DNA of 64,000 nt. Source: Achromobacter insolitus (lineage in GTDB: Bacteria; Pseudomonadota; Gammaproteobacteria; Burkholderiales; Burkholderiaceae_B). Both the position numbers and the translations under genes were made by a program. Positions 1 to 8,656 of the stretch are shown one piece after another. The stretch is taken from assembly GCF_002209555.1 (NCBI RefSeq), contig NZ_NJIF01000003.1, positions 186,001 through 250,000 of the forward strand, given 5' to 3'. Within the stretch, counting starts at the first letter, position 1. Each line of letters begins with the position of its first letter. The notes beneath the pieces are model-generated. The model worked only from the letters and a program-made list of their open reading frames with translations. It did no database searches and was not told the origin of the DNA.

Positions 1-205
1 CGGCGCGAAAGCTCGCCAGCTCCAGTTGGGGATGCAGGCCTTGGCGGCGGGCCTCGGCAAACAGGGCGTCGGGAAAGTGCAAGGCCGTGTCGGCGGGCCC
101 GCGGATCAGGCTTTCATGACCGTAGATGCGACTGTGGGAAAGATCGACCACCGGCTGGAACCGCGGGCGCAACAGCCGTTCGCGCAAGATGCCGGCAAGG
201 CTCAC
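1..205 (-). CDS. EAL-domain protein, N-terminal part (runs off left edge)
   Basis: Reading the minus strand from a GTG at 205 gives 68 codons to the window edge. The translation contains FQPVVDL, then YGHESLIRGP, and an FAEARRQG segment. This is the usual opening of an EAL cyclic-di-GMP phosphodiesterase domain: the F-Q-P-[IV]-V strand, then G-x-E-x-L-x-R-x-P, in which the E belongs to the EAL-equivalent position (here HESL). No PAS, GGDEF or membrane segment precedes the domain if GTG205 is the start. The ribosome binding site is not obvious and no ATG lies upstream in frame. The EAL family hydrolyses c-di-GMP, but whether this member is active cannot be judged because the metal-binding residues lie outside the window. 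Confidence 0.75.
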   Translation of the reverse strand, partial: MSLAGILRERLLRPRFQPVVDLSHSRIYGHESLIRGPADTALHFPDALFAEARRQGLHPQLELASFRA

Positions 206-488
206 GTGCGCTGACGCGCAGTCCAGGGGAGTTGAGGGCGCGCGGGCCGCTACCGGCCGGGGCAAAGCGTGAATGGGGTCCATCGCCGGTGCGTTCAGAT
301 ACTATCAGTGACAAGTTTGATCATATTGACAACGGAATATGTCTGCGTTGTTTCGCCGACGGCTGGCGCGCCATCTTCAGGCAACGGCCGTCCGGCTGTC
401 AACACAGATCCCGCCATATCCTTCCAACGCACCTGGGCATCGCGCATGCCGGGCGGCGCGCGACGCCGGCGCCCTATACAATTTGCCC
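206..488. other. Divergent intergenic region between EAL gene and rdgB
   Basis: This gap has no convincing gene. It contains a more AT-rich patch at about 300-345 with a TTGACA hexamer at 326-331, for which I found no well-spaced -10 partner on the plus strand. A TATACA hexamer at 475-480 sits only 8 bases before the rdgB ATG and could be its -10 box. Confidence 0.4.
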
Positions 489-1112
489 ATGACTGCTCCC
501 AAGATTCCCGATTCCCTGCGCCGCGTCGTGCTGGCCTCCAATAACGCCGGCAAGTTGCGCGAGTTCTCCGCCTTGTTCGCGCCCCTGGGCATAGAGCTGG
601 TGCCCCAAGGCGAACTGGGGGTGCCCGAAGCCGAAGAACCTCACGTTACGTTCGTTGAGAACGCGCTGGCCAAGGCCCGCCATGCGAGCCGCCTGACCGG
701 CTTGCCAGCCCTGGCGGACGACTCCGGCCTGTGCGTGGCGGCACTGGACGGCGCGCCGGGCGTGTATTCGGCGCGCTATGCCAAGATGCATGGCGGCGAA
801 AAGTCCGACCAGGCCAATAATGATCTGCTGGTGCGCAAGCTGGCCGGTGTCGCGGACCGTAGCGCCTGGTATGTCGCCGTGCTTGCGTTGGTGCGTTCCG
901 AGAATGACCCGCGGCCGCTCATCGGCGAAGGCCTGTGGCATGGCGAGATCATCGACCAGCCCGAAGGCGCCAACGGTTTTGGCTACGACCCGCATTTCTA
1001 CCTGCCCGACCAGGCCCTGACCGCCGCCGCCCTGGACCCGGAGGAAAAGAACCGGCTAAGCCACCGCGCCCGCGCGTTGCGCGAACTGTTGAGCAAGCTG
1101 AGCCAGGCTTGA
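489..1112 (+). CDS. rdgB: dITP/XTP pyrophosphatase (non-canonical purine NTPase)
   Basis: A 207-residue protein of the Ham1/RdgB family, which hydrolyses dITP, XTP and ITP to monophosphates and so keeps deaminated purines out of DNA. The family marks are all present: ASNNAGKLREF near the N-terminus (phosphate and sugar contacts), FVENALAKARHA, the catalytic ADDSGLCVAAL segment, GAPGVYSARYA, and GFGYDPHF with the SHRARAL tail. Length is normal for the family (about 200). I chose ATG489 because MTAPKIPDS precedes the conserved ASNN strand by the usual short distance; the longer open frame from 339 adds unconserved residues. No Shine-Dalgarno sequence is visible before this ATG. hemW follows after 37 bases in the same direction. 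Confidence 0.93.
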   Translation: MTAPKIPDSLRRVVLASNNAGKLREFSALFAPLGIELVPQGELGVPEAEEPHVTFVENALAKARHASRLTGLPALADDSGLCVAALDGAPGVYSARYAKMHGGEKSDQANNDLLVRKLAGVADRSAWYVAVLALVRSENDPRPLIGEGLWHGEIIDQPEGANGFGYDPHFYLPDQALTAAALDPEEKNRLSHRARALRELLSKLSQA

Positions 1113-1149
1113 CGAGAGCGCCGCACGGCGCCTGGTCCAGGAATTACGC

Positions 1150-2370
1150 ATGTCCATCATCATTCCCATCCGCAACGACCTGGGCGCGCAGCCGTCGCGC
1201 CTGAAGGTTCCGGCCGGCGCCACGCTGACCAGCCTGCCGCCCCTTTCGGTCTACGTGCACGTACCGTGGTGCGTGCGCAAATGTCCTTATTGCGACTTCA
1301 ATTCGCACGCTGCGGCGGGCGAGATTCCGGAACGCGCCTATCTGGATGCCTTGCGCAGCGATCTCGAGCAGGCGCTGCCCTCCATCTGGGGGCGCCAGGT
1401 GGTGTCGGTGTTCATCGGCGGGGGCACTCCCAGCCTGCTGTCATCGGCGGGGCTGGACGAACTGCTCGCGATGCTGCGCGCCTGTCTGAACCTGTGGCCT
1501 GACGCCGAGATCACGATGGAGGCCAATCCCGGCACCGCCGAGGCCGGGCGTTTCCGCGACTATGCCGCCAGCGGCGTGACGCGGTTCTCGCTAGGCATCC
1601 AGAGTTTCGACGACGCACAGTTGAAAAAGCTGGGCCGCATCCACGACAGCGCGCAGGCGAGGGCGGCGATCGAGATGGCGCAGCGCGCGGTCCCGCGCGT
1701 CAACCTGGACATGATGTTTGCCCTGCCCGGACAGACGCTGGACGCCTGTGTGGCGGATCTTCGGCAAGCCGTGGCGTTTGGCACCGAGCATCTCTCGCTC
1801 TATCACCTCACGATGGAGCCCAATACCGTCTTCGCGAAGTTTCCGCCCGAAGACCTGCCCGACGACGACACCAGCGCAGCCATGCAGGACGCCGTTGAAG
1901 CCGAGCTGGCGGCGGCGGGCCTCGCGCGTTATGAAGTTTCCGCGTATGCCAAGCCCGGCGCCCGCTGCCGCCATAACCTGAATTACTGGGAGTTCGGCGA
2001 TTACCTCGGCCTGGGGCCCGGCGCGCATGGCAAGCTGTCCTTCCATGACCGCATCTTGCGCGAGGCACGCCTGCGCGGGCCCGAGTCCTGGATGCAGGCC
2101 GCCATGGCCCGGGACGGCAGCCATATCGCCGAAAGCCGCCAGGTCGGCCCAGATGAGCTGCCCTTCGAATTCATGTTGAATGCCTTGCGGCTGAAGGACG
2201 GCGTCGCGGCCACCGCCTTCCATGAACGCACCGGCCTGTCGCTGGCGGCCATTGCGCACCAATTGGAGGCAGCATCCAGGCGGGGCTTGCTGGATGCCGA
2301 CCCCACGCGGCTGCGGGCCACTCCATTGGGCTGGAGATTCCTCAATGACCTGCAGGAAATGTTCCTGTAG
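1150..2370 (+). CDS. hemW: Radical-SAM heme chaperone HemW (HemN-like)
   Basis: A 406-residue radical SAM protein. The 4Fe-4S motif C-x3-C-x2-C is seen as WCVRKCPYC (Cys41, Cys45, Cys48), followed by DFNSH, which is typical of HemW. FIGGGTPSLL and a C-terminal HemN-type domain (ELPFEFMLNALRL) follow. Related HemN enzymes oxidise coproporphyrinogen III. HemW-type members carry heme to target proteins and are encoded next to rdgB in many proteobacteria, as here, so I prefer HemW. The start at 1150 has an AGGA at 1139-1142 with a 7-base gap. A hairpin at 2383-2408 directly downstream probably ends the rdgB-hemW transcript. Confidence 0.9.
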   Translation: MSIIIPIRNDLGAQPSRLKVPAGATLTSLPPLSVYVHVPWCVRKCPYCDFNSHAAAGEIPERAYLDALRSDLEQALPSIWGRQVVSVFIGGGTPSLLSSAGLDELLAMLRACLNLWPDAEITMEANPGTAEAGRFRDYAASGVTRFSLGIQSFDDAQLKKLGRIHDSAQARAAIEMAQRAVPRVNLDMMFALPGQTLDACVADLRQAVAFGTEHLSLYHLTMEPNTVFAKFPPEDLPDDDTSAAMQDAVEAELAAAGLARYEVSAYAKPGARCRHNLNYWEFGDYLGLGPGAHGKLSFHDRILREARLRGPESWMQAAMARDGSHIAESRQVGPDELPFEFMLNALRLKDGVAATAFHERTGLSLAAIAHQLEAASRRGLLDADPTRLRATPLGWRFLNDLQEMFL

Positions 2371-2376
2371 CCTCTA

Positions 2377-2393
2377 TGCACCATAGTGGGGCG
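2377..2393. promoter_or_regulatory. NtrC binding site, upstream copy (imperfect)
   Basis: The 17 bases starting TGCACCATAGTGG match the enteric NtrC consensus TGCACCA-n3-TGGTGCA well in the left half and partly in the right half (GGGGCG instead of GGTGCA). Its centre lies 33 bases, about three helical turns, upstream of the better site at 2410, so dimers on both would sit on the same face of the helix. This is the usual enhancer layout for glnA. Confidence 0.65.
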
Positions 2394-2408
2394 TTCGTGC
2401 CCCACTAT
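2383..2408 (+). terminator. Stem-loop after hemW, overlapping the NtrC enhancer
   Basis: ATAGTGGGGC (2383-2392) pairs perfectly with GCCCCACTAT (2399-2408) around a 6-base loop. Only two T residues follow, so termination may be weak. It lies 12 bases past the hemW stop codon and covers part of the upstream NtrC site. Confidence 0.5.
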
Positions 2409-2409
2409 T

Positions 2410-2426
2410 TGCACCATGATGGTGCT
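2410..2426. promoter_or_regulatory. NtrC binding site, strong copy
   Basis: TGCACCA-TGA-TGGTGCT differs from the perfect dyad TGCACCA-n3-TGGTGCA only in the last base. It lies about 55-60 bases upstream of the sigma-54 promoter element of glnA. Confidence 0.85.
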
Positions 2427-2478
2427 ACATTTTCCAATGACCGAGCCGACTTCCCCGGGGAATCCCGGGGGTAGAACC

Positions 2479-2494
2479 TGGCACGCTTATTGCT
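2479..2494 (+). promoter_or_regulatory. Sigma-54 promoter of glnA
   Basis: TGGCACG-CTTA-TTGCT matches the sigma-54 consensus TGGCACG-n4-TTGCW with the required GG and GC dinucleotides and spacing. With the two NtrC sites upstream it predicts transcription of glnA under nitrogen limitation. The leader to the ATG is about 50 bases. Confidence 0.88.
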
Positions 2495-2554
2495 TCCCTC
2501 TTTTATGCCAGTCGACGGGTGGAGCCCTCGACCTTTTTATCTAATGGAGATGAC

Positions 2555-3967
2555 ATGGCAAGCCCGAAAGACGTCCTGAAACAGATCGCCGATAACGAAG
2601 TCAAATTCGTGGATTTCCGCTTTACCGACACGGTTGGCCGCGAGCACCACGTTTCCGTGCCCGTCAGCCAGATCGACGAAGACAAGCTGGAAAGCGGGCA
2701 GGCTTTCGACGGTTCGTCGATCCCGGGTTGGAAGGGCATCGAAGCGTCCGACATGCTGCTCATCCCCGACTGCGCCACCGCCAACCTGGATCCGTTCCGC
2801 GAAGAGCCGACCATGATCCTGTCGTGCGACGTGGTCGAACCCTCCGACCTGAAGGGCTATGACCGCGACCCGCGTTCGCTGGCCAAGCGCGCCGAAGCCT
2901 ACCTGAAGTCCTCCGGCCTGGGCGATACCGCCTATTTCGGTCCGGAACCTGAATTCTTCGTGTTTGACGGCGTGACCTGGAATAGCGACATGTCCGGCAC
3001 TTTCGTCAAGATCAAGTCCGAAGAAGCGCCCTGGTCCTCGGGCCTGGAGTTCGAAGGCGGCAACACCGGCCACCGTCCCACCGTCAAGGGCGGCTACTTC
3101 CCCGTGCCGCCGGTCGATTCGTTCCAGGACATGCGTTCGGAAATGTGCCTGCTGATGGAACAAATGGGCGTGCCGGTCGAAGTGCACCACCATGAAGTGG
3201 CCGGCGCCGGCCAGCTCGAAATCGGCACCAAGTTCAGCACCCTGGTGCAGCGCGCCGACTGGACGCAGATCGTCAAGTACGTGATCCACAACGTGGCCCA
3301 CGCCTACGGCAAGACCGCCACGTTCATGCCCAAGCCCATCGTCGGCGACAACGGCTCCGGCATGCACGTCCACCAGTCCATCTGGAAGGACGGCCAGAAC
3401 CTGTTCGCGGGCAACGGCTACGCCGGCCTGTCCGAGTTCGCGCTGTACTACATCGGCGGCATCATCAAGCACGCTCGCGCGCTGAACGCCATTACCAACC
3501 CCGGCACGAACTCGTACAAGCGCCTGGTTCCGCACTACGAAGCGCCCGTGAAGCTGGCCTATTCGGCCCGCAACCGCTCGGCTTCGATCCGCATCCCGTA
3601 CGTGAGCAATCCGAAGGCCCGCCGCGTCGAAGCGCGTTTCCCGGATCCCCTGGCCAACCCGTACCTGGCTTTCTCGGCCCTGATGATGGCCGGCCTGGAC
3701 GGCGTGCAGAACAAGATTCACCCCGGCGATCCCGCCGACAAGAATCTGTACGACCTGCCGCCGGAAGAAGATGCCAAGATCCCGACCGTCTGCGCGTCGC
3801 TGGAGCAGGCTCTGGAAGCCCTGGACAACGACCGCGAGTTCCTGACCCGCGGCGGCGTGTTCAGCAACGACATGCTCAGCGCCTACATCGACCTGAAGAT
3901 GGGCGACGTGAACCGTCTGCGCATGACGCCGCACCCCGTCGAGTTCGACATGTACTACAGCCTCTGA
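2555..3967 (+). CDS. glnA: Glutamine synthetase type I
   Basis: A 470-residue type I glutamine synthetase, which makes glutamine from glutamate, ammonia and ATP. The N-terminal beta-grasp domain ([21 protein letters not shown]) is followed by the catalytic domain with [19 protein letters not shown], the [20 protein letters not shown] metal-binding stretch, [10 protein letters not shown] and [13 protein letters not shown]. Tyr399 in NLYDLPPEE is the expected adenylylation site, so post-translational control by GlnE is likely. ATG2555 is chosen over the in-frame ATG at 2519 because MASPKDVLK is the family N-terminus and the longer form would overlap the promoter leader. The first gene of glnA-ntrB-ntrC. 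Confidence 0.97.
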   Translation: MASPKDVLKQIADNEVKFVDFRFTDTVGREHHVSVPVSQIDEDKLESGQAFDGSSIPGWKGIEASDMLLIPDCATANLDPFREEPTMILSCDVVEPSDLKGYDRDPRSLAKRAEAYLKSSGLGDTAYFGPEPEFFVFDGVTWNSDMSGTFVKIKSEEAPWSSGLEFEGGNTGHRPTVKGGYFPVPPVDSFQDMRSEMCLLMEQMGVPVEVHHHEVAGAGQLEIGTKFSTLVQRADWTQIVKYVIHNVAHAYGKTATFMPKPIVGDNGSGMHVHQSIWKDGQNLFAGNGYAGLSEFALYYIGGIIKHARALNAITNPGTNSYKRLVPHYEAPVKLAYSARNRSASIRIPYVSNPKARRVEARFPDPLANPYLAFSALMMAGLDGVQNKIHPGDPADKNLYDLPPEEDAKIPTVCASLEQALEALDNDREFLTRGGVFSNDMLSAYIDLKMGDVNRLRMTPHPVEFDMYYSL

Positions 3968-4147
3968 TGCGTTGAGGCCGTAGCTGGAGGTCGCGCGATG
4001 TAGGCAGAAACCAGGGCCCACACCACGCGCACCCCCAGCTCGCGGTTCGACGTATTGCCCGCCAGGCGCAACGCCCGGCGGGCAGCGCGCCGGATTCCGG
4101 CGCTGCCGTCGCATTCCGCCTTCCCCTCACATTCGGGTATGTAGAAA

Positions 4148-5212
4148 ATGAATGTAGAAGCTCTCGATTTGCTAGCCACGTCCGTTTTCCTGGTCAACGA
4201 ACGCGGTCATATCGAATACGCCAATGCGGCCGCGGAAGACTTGTTCGGCCGTTCGCGCAAGCAACTGAGCGGCCATTCCGCCGCCACATTGTTCGACAGT
4301 CCGGAAAACATCCAATCCTCCATCGATCGCGCCGCCGCCGGCCGCTACGCCGACGTCAGGCAGCTTGCCTCGTTGCGCCGTGCCGCCGAGTCCGTGGAAG
4401 TGTCGGTGACGACGGTCGGATTGACGGGCCAGCCTTGGCCCGTGCTGATTGAAACCCGCGAGATCGAGCAGCGCGTGCTGGCCGACCGCAACCACCGGCT
4501 GGTTGACGAGATCGAAGCCCACCGCGAACTGCTGCGCAATCTTGCGCATGAAGTCAAGAATCCCCTGGGCGGTCTGCGCGGCGCCGCGCAATTGCTCGAA
4601 GCCGAGCTGCCCAGCGCAGCCCTGGCCGAATACACCCAGGTCATCATTTCCGAAGCCGACCGCCTGCAGGCACTGGTGGACCGCCTGAGCGGTCCGCAAC
4701 GTGTGCCGCTGAACGCGCGGCCCGTGAACATCCATGAAATCTGCGAGCGCGTCTGCGCGCTGATCCAGGCCGAATTCCGCAATGACGTCACGCTGCTGCG
4801 CGACTACGATGCCTCGGTGCCCGACCTGAAGGGCGACGCCGCCCGTCTGATGCAGGCTGTTCTGAATGTGGCGCGCAATGCGGCGCAGGAACTGGTCGCG
4901 CGGCCCCAGGGGCCGCAAACCGAGCCGGGCGTGGTCACGCTGCGCACGCGTGTGGCGCGGCAAGTGATGCTGGCCCACCGGCAGCACCGCCTGGCGCTGG
5001 TGCTGTCCATCATCGACAACGGTCCCGGCGTGCCGGATCAGATACGCGACCGCATCTTTCATCCGCTGGTCACCGCCCGGGCAGGGGGCACCGGGCTGGG
5101 CCTGAGCCTGGCGCAGGACTTCGTGCAGCAGCACGGCGGCATCATCGAATTTGAATCCCGGCCCGGCCGCACCGAGTTCCGCCTGGTCCTTCCGATGGAG
5201 CCTGCACACTGA
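4148..5212 (+). CDS. ntrB: Nitrogen regulation sensor kinase NtrB
   Basis: A 354-residue soluble histidine kinase. Residues of about 5-120 form a PAS domain (ATSVFLVNERGHIEYANAAAEDLFG). The phospho-acceptor lies in AHEVKNPLGG (His134), the form typical of NtrB rather than HELRTP kinases. The C-terminal ATPase domain has DNGPGVPD, FHPLVTARAGGTGLGLSLAQ and a closing GRTEFRL strand. NtrB phosphorylates NtrC under nitrogen limitation and, with PII, dephosphorylates it in nitrogen excess. It lies 180 bases after glnA and overlaps ntrC by one base (TGATG), so the two are translationally coupled. No membrane segment is seen. Confidence 0.94.
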   Translation: MNVEALDLLATSVFLVNERGHIEYANAAAEDLFGRSRKQLSGHSAATLFDSPENIQSSIDRAAAGRYADVRQLASLRRAAESVEVSVTTVGLTGQPWPVLIETREIEQRVLADRNHRLVDEIEAHRELLRNLAHEVKNPLGGLRGAAQLLEAELPSAALAEYTQVIISEADRLQALVDRLSGPQRVPLNARPVNIHEICERVCALIQAEFRNDVTLLRDYDASVPDLKGDAARLMQAVLNVARNAAQELVARPQGPQTEPGVVTLRTRVARQVMLAHRQHRLALVLSIIDNGPGVPDQIRDRIFHPLVTARAGGTGLGLSLAQDFVQQHGGIIEFESRPGRTEFRLVLPMEPAH

Positions 5213-6711
5213 TGAAACCCGTATGGATCGTCGATGATGACCAGGCCATCCGCTGGGTCCTGGAAAAGGCCCTGGCCCGCGCCGGGGTCCCCACCCGCAG
5301 TTTTTCCCAGTCGGCCGACGTGCTGGAAGCGCTGTCGCGCGAAACGCCCGCCGCGCTGGTGTCCGATATCCGCATGCCTGGCGGGAACGGCCTGGAGCTG
5401 CTGCGTCAGCTGAAAGAACGCAATCCGGGCTTGCCCGTGATTGTGATGACGGCGTTCGCCGACCTGGACAGCACGGTATCCGCCTTCCAGGGTGGCGCTT
5501 TCGACTACCTGGCCAAGCCGTTCGATGTGAATGAGGCGGTGGCGCTGATCCAGCGCGCCATGCAGGAGTCGGCGCAGCCCGAAAATCCTGAAGGGCAGGG
5601 CGAGTCGGCACAGAACAACGAACGCTGGATGATGACGCAGTCCTCGTCCACCGCCATGCAGGAGGTGTTTCGCGCGATCGGCCGGCTGGCCCAGTCCAAG
5701 GTCACCGTGCTGATCACGGGCGAGTCCGGCACCGGCAAGGAGTTGGTGGCACGCGCCTTGCACGGCCACGGCGTGCGCGCCAGCGGCCCCTTCGTGGCGT
5801 TGAATGCGGCGGCCATTCCGCGCGACTTGCTGGAGGCCGAGCTGTTCGGCCACGAGCGTGGCGCGTTCACGGGCGCCAACAATCTGCGCCGCGGCCGCTT
5901 CGAAGAGGCGCACGGCGGCACGCTGTTCCTGGACGAAATCGGCGACATGCCGATCGAGTTGCAGACGCGTCTGCTGCGCGTGCTGGCCGAGGGCAGTTTC
6001 TACCGCGTCGGTGGCGCGCAACCCGTGCGCGTCGACGTGCGCATCGTCGCAGCCACCCACCAGCCGCTGGAGCAGCGGGTAGAGCAGGGGCTGTTCCGCG
6101 AGGACTTGTTCCACCGCCTGAATGTGATCCGGCTGCGCCTGCCGCCGCTGCGCGAACGGGTTGAGGACATTCCGGCGCTGGCGAGCCATTTCCTGACCGC
6201 CAGCGCCCGTGCCCTGGGCGTGCCGGTCAAGCGCCTGACGCCGGAAGCGCTGGCCGTGCTGTCCAAGTTCGACTTCCCGGGCAACGTGCGCCAGTTGGAG
6301 AACTTCTGCCACTGGTTGACGGTGATGGCGCCCGGCCAGACGGTGGAGCGGGCGGACTTGCCGCCGGAAATCCGTGCCATGGAGCACCAGCAGCAGCCAG
6401 GTCCGTCGCCGACGTTTTCGCGCCCCGCGGCGCCGATGGCGGGCGTGGGCACCGTGCTGCAGGCTGCGGCGCCCGTGGATGAAGGATCACCGCGCAACTG
6501 GCAGGATTCGCTGTTGCGCGATGCGCAGTACCGACTGGAACGCGGCGAGCCCGCGGTCATGGCGACGTTGACGCGCCAGTTCGAGAAAATCCTGCTGCAA
6601 AGCGCATTGGATGCCAGCCGTGGCCGCCGTGTGGAAGCGGCCACGCGCCTGGGCATAGGGCGCAACACCATCACGCGCAAGCTGCGCGAGCTGGGCATCG
6701 AAGACGAGTGA
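5212..6711 (+). CDS. ntrC: Nitrogen regulation response regulator NtrC
   Basis: A 499-residue sigma-54 activator in three domains. The receiver (about 1-120) has acidic residues DDD near the N-terminus, phospho-acceptor Asp52 in VSDIRMPGG, and a KPFD lysine. The AAA+ domain has the Walker A motif GESGTGKE, the sigma-54 contact loop GAFTGA, and the Walker B motif GGTLFLDEIGDM. The C-terminal Fis-type helix-turn-helix ends AATRLGIGRNTITRKLRELGI. It should bind the dyads at 2377 and 2410 and activate its own operon. The overlap with ntrB and a G+C-rich hairpin just after the stop mark the end of the operon. Confidence 0.95.
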   Translation: MKPVWIVDDDQAIRWVLEKALARAGVPTRSFSQSADVLEALSRETPAALVSDIRMPGGNGLELLRQLKERNPGLPVIVMTAFADLDSTVSAFQGGAFDYLAKPFDVNEAVALIQRAMQESAQPENPEGQGESAQNNERWMMTQSSSTAMQEVFRAIGRLAQSKVTVLITGESGTGKELVARALHGHGVRASGPFVALNAAAIPRDLLEAELFGHERGAFTGANNLRRGRFEEAHGGTLFLDEIGDMPIELQTRLLRVLAEGSFYRVGGAQPVRVDVRIVAATHQPLEQRVEQGLFREDLFHRLNVIRLRLPPLRERVEDIPALASHFLTASARALGVPVKRLTPEALAVLSKFDFPGNVRQLENFCHWLTVMAPGQTVERADLPPEIRAMEHQQQPGPSPTFSRPAAPMAGVGTVLQAAAPVDEGSPRNWQDSLLRDAQYRLERGEPAVMATLTRQFEKILLQSALDASRGRRVEAATRLGIGRNTITRKLRELGIEDE

Positions 6712-6717
6712 GGGTGG

Positions 6718-6734
6718 GGCGCGCGGTGCGCGCC
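6718..6734. terminator. Hairpin between convergent ntrC and lysR genes
   Basis: GGCGCGC (6718-6724) pairs with GCGCGCC (6728-6734) around a 3-base loop and is followed by TTAT. It fills the short gap between two converging genes, so it may end transcripts from both sides. Confidence 0.5.
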
Positions 6735-7649
6735 TTATCCCATCCCCAGCAGGCTTTCGCACAGCCGTGGCGACTTCAGTTTCTGCAGCCACCATTTCAA
6801 GGCCTCGCCCGGTGGTTCGGAGCGCCAGGCATAGGCTAGGTGTTCCGTCAGGGACATGCCTTCATCCGTTTCGCACACCATCAGCAGTCCCTGCGCCAGA
6901 TAGGGCGCGGCCAGCGTCAGCGGCAGATAGCCGCAGCCCAGGCCGCGCACCTGCGCGTCTATCTTGGCCTGCATGGTGGGCATGACCAGGGTAGGCTGTT
7001 CGGCCAGGATGCCGCGCGTTTGCGGCGCCAGGTTGCGGGAAGTGTCCGCCACCACCACGGCGCAATAGCGGGTGATGTCGGCGCGGCTCAAGGGCTGCGG
7101 CAGGGCAGCAAGCGGATGGTGCGCGGCCACGCAGAAGCCGAACTGAGATTGCCCGATGGCTTGCGAGCGATATGGGCCGGTGGGCTCTCCGGCTGCGCCC
7201 GCGCCGATAACCAGGTCGGCTCGTCCCGAGGTCAGCGCGTCCCAGTTGCCGCTTAGCACTTCACTGGAAAAACGCAGCGTGGTGGCGCTGCCCAATGCCT
7301 GGAATTCTTCTATCAAGTCGTATAGCGGCCGCCACGGCAGGACCGCGCTGACCGCGATGCGCAATTCCACTTCCCAGCCCGTCGCGATGCGCTTGACCCG
7401 GCAGGCCAGGTCGTCCAGCGATTGCAATACATGGCGTCCGTCCTTCAGCAATGTTTCGCCGGCCGGGGTCAATAGCGCGCGGTGCCCCGAACGGTCGAAC
7501 AACAACACGTCCAGCCCGTCTTCCAGCTTGCGGATCGAGTAGGTCACCGCGGAAGGCACCTTTCCCAGTTCGCGTGCCGCCTTGGCAAAGCTGCCGTGGC
7601 GCGCGATGGCGTCCACCAGGACGAGCAGTTCTGGGGTGATGGCTTGCAT
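6735..7649 (-). CDS. LysR-family transcriptional regulator
   Basis: A 304-residue LysR regulator. The N-terminal winged helix-turn-helix is clear (LLVLVDAIARHGSFAKAARELGKVPSAVTYSIRKLEDGLDVLLFDRS), followed by a type 2 periplasmic-binding-like effector domain (AVSAVLPWRPLYDLIEEF, GRADLVIGAG). It is transcribed away from the pirin gene at 7832 with a 182-base gap containing a LysR-type dyad close to its own start, so autorepression and control of the pirin are plausible. The effector is not known. The DNA-binding helix with AVTYS resembles the AaeR/DhcR-like subgroup only loosely, so no symbol is given. Confidence 0.9.
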   Translation of the reverse strand: MQAITPELLVLVDAIARHGSFAKAARELGKVPSAVTYSIRKLEDGLDVLLFDRSGHRALLTPAGETLLKDGRHVLQSLDDLACRVKRIATGWEVELRIAVSAVLPWRPLYDLIEEFQALGSATTLRFSSEVLSGNWDALTSGRADLVIGAGAAGEPTGPYRSQAIGQSQFGFCVAAHHPLAALPQPLSRADITRYCAVVVADTSRNLAPQTRGILAEQPTLVMPTMQAKIDAQVRGLGCGYLPLTLAAPYLAQGLLMVCETDEGMSLTEHLAYAWRSEPPGEALKWWLQKLKSPRLCESLLGMG

Positions 7650-7671
7650 GATGACGGGCTCCGGAGCAGAT

Positions 7672-7688
7672 ATTCAAAAAATTTGAAT
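7672..7688. promoter_or_regulatory. LysR-type operator dyad
   Basis: ATTCAAA (7672-7678) and TTTGAAT (7682-7688) are perfect inverted repeats separated by AAA, and they contain the T-n11-A core of LysR binding sites. The site lies about 23 bases upstream of the lysR start on the minus strand, and about 145 bases upstream of the pirin gene. Confidence 0.6.
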
Positions 7689-7831
7689 GGTTCCGTCAAA
7701 ATATAGCGCCAAACATGCGAGGCTGCACGCGCACAATATCACTCATGCCGGTGGTGCAGCAGCTTCCAGCGATAGAACGAATGGCAAGCCCGGCTGCATA
7801 ACCATTCACATAATTGAAATAGGAGTCCGCA

Positions 7832-8530
7832 ATGCTTACTACTCGCCGCGCCGCTGAACGGGGTCACGCCAACCATGGATGGCTGGACTCGTTTCACACC
7901 TTTTCCTTCGCCAACTATTACGATCCGGCCCACATGGGATTTGGCGCCCTGCGCGTGATCAATGACGACCGCATCGCGGCCGGCCGCGGGTTCGGCACGC
8001 ACGGCCATCGCGACATGGAGATCATCACCTATGTGCTGGACGGCGCGATCGCCCACAAAGACAGCATGGGCAGCGGTTCGACCATTCAGCCGGGCAACGT
8101 GCAGCGCATGAGCGCAGGCCGCGGCGTGATGCACTCGGAGTTCAACCCGCTGTCGGATCGGGAAACGCACATGCTGCAGATCTGGATCGAGCCCGACGTG
8201 GCCGGTATTGCGCCGGAATACGAAGAGCGCAGCTTCAGCGACGAGCAAAAGCGCGGTCGGCTGCAGGCCCTGGTGTCTTCTGATGGCGTGGACGGTTCGA
8301 TGAAGATCCATCAGGACGCGCGCCTGTATGCGGGGCTTTTCGACGGCGATGAAACGGCGGTCCTTGATCTGGCAGCCGGCCGCCGCGCCTGGGTGCACGT
8401 GGCGCGCGGCAGCCTGACCGTCAACGGGGTCGAACTCTCGGCCGGTGACGCGCTTGCCATCACCGATGAGCCTCGGGTCGAGCTCTCGGCGGGCAAGAAT
8501 GCCGAAGTGCTGGTTTTCGACCTGGCCTGA
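7832..8530 (+). CDS. Pirin-family protein (YhaK-like)
   Basis: A 232-residue two-cupin pirin. The N-terminal cupin has the metal-ligand pattern FGTHGHRDMEIITYVLDGAIAHKDSMG and later GRGVMHSEFNP, which supplies the His and Glu ligands. The second cupin (AWVHVARGSLTVNGVELSAGDALAI) is more degenerate, as usual. Pirins bind iron and some have quercetinase activity; YhaK-like members respond to oxidative or nitrosative stress. The physiological role here is unknown. A GGAG at 7821-7824 precedes the ATG. A 13-base-pair stem-loop follows the gene, so it is probably transcribed apart from the second pirin. Confidence 0.88.
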   Translation: MLTTRRAAERGHANHGWLDSFHTFSFANYYDPAHMGFGALRVINDDRIAAGRGFGTHGHRDMEIITYVLDGAIAHKDSMGSGSTIQPGNVQRMSAGRGVMHSEFNPLSDRETHMLQIWIEPDVAGIAPEYEERSFSDEQKRGRLQALVSSDGVDGSMKIHQDARLYAGLFDGDETAVLDLAAGRRAWVHVARGSLTVNGVELSAGDALAITDEPRVELSAGKNAEVLVFDLA

Positions 8531-8537
8531 AGCAGCA

Positions 8538-8568
8538 TGGCTGGCAAGCGGCTCGCGCTTGCCAGCCA
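8538..8568 (+). terminator. Stem-loop after the first pirin gene
   Basis: TGGCTGGCAAGCG (8538-8550) pairs perfectly with CGCTTGCCAGCCA (8556-8568) around a 5-base loop. A T5 run follows after seven bases. It resembles an intrinsic terminator with a displaced T tract. Confidence 0.6.
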
Positions 8569-8656
8569 GTACCATTTTTCCATGCAAGCGGCTGGCCTTA
8601 AGATGGGCCTTGGCCCCAACAACCGGCCCTAGGCCTCAATACCCGGAGACCCGATC

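Noticed and set aside
2537-4114. A 525-codon open frame on the minus strand across glnA
   Set aside because: It is antisense to a full, conserved glutamine synthetase. High GC at third positions opens long antisense frames; its translation shows no domain.
5059-6387. A 442-codon minus-strand frame opposite ntrB/ntrC
   Set aside because: Shadow of the conserved NtrC reading frame; no domain, no ribosome site.
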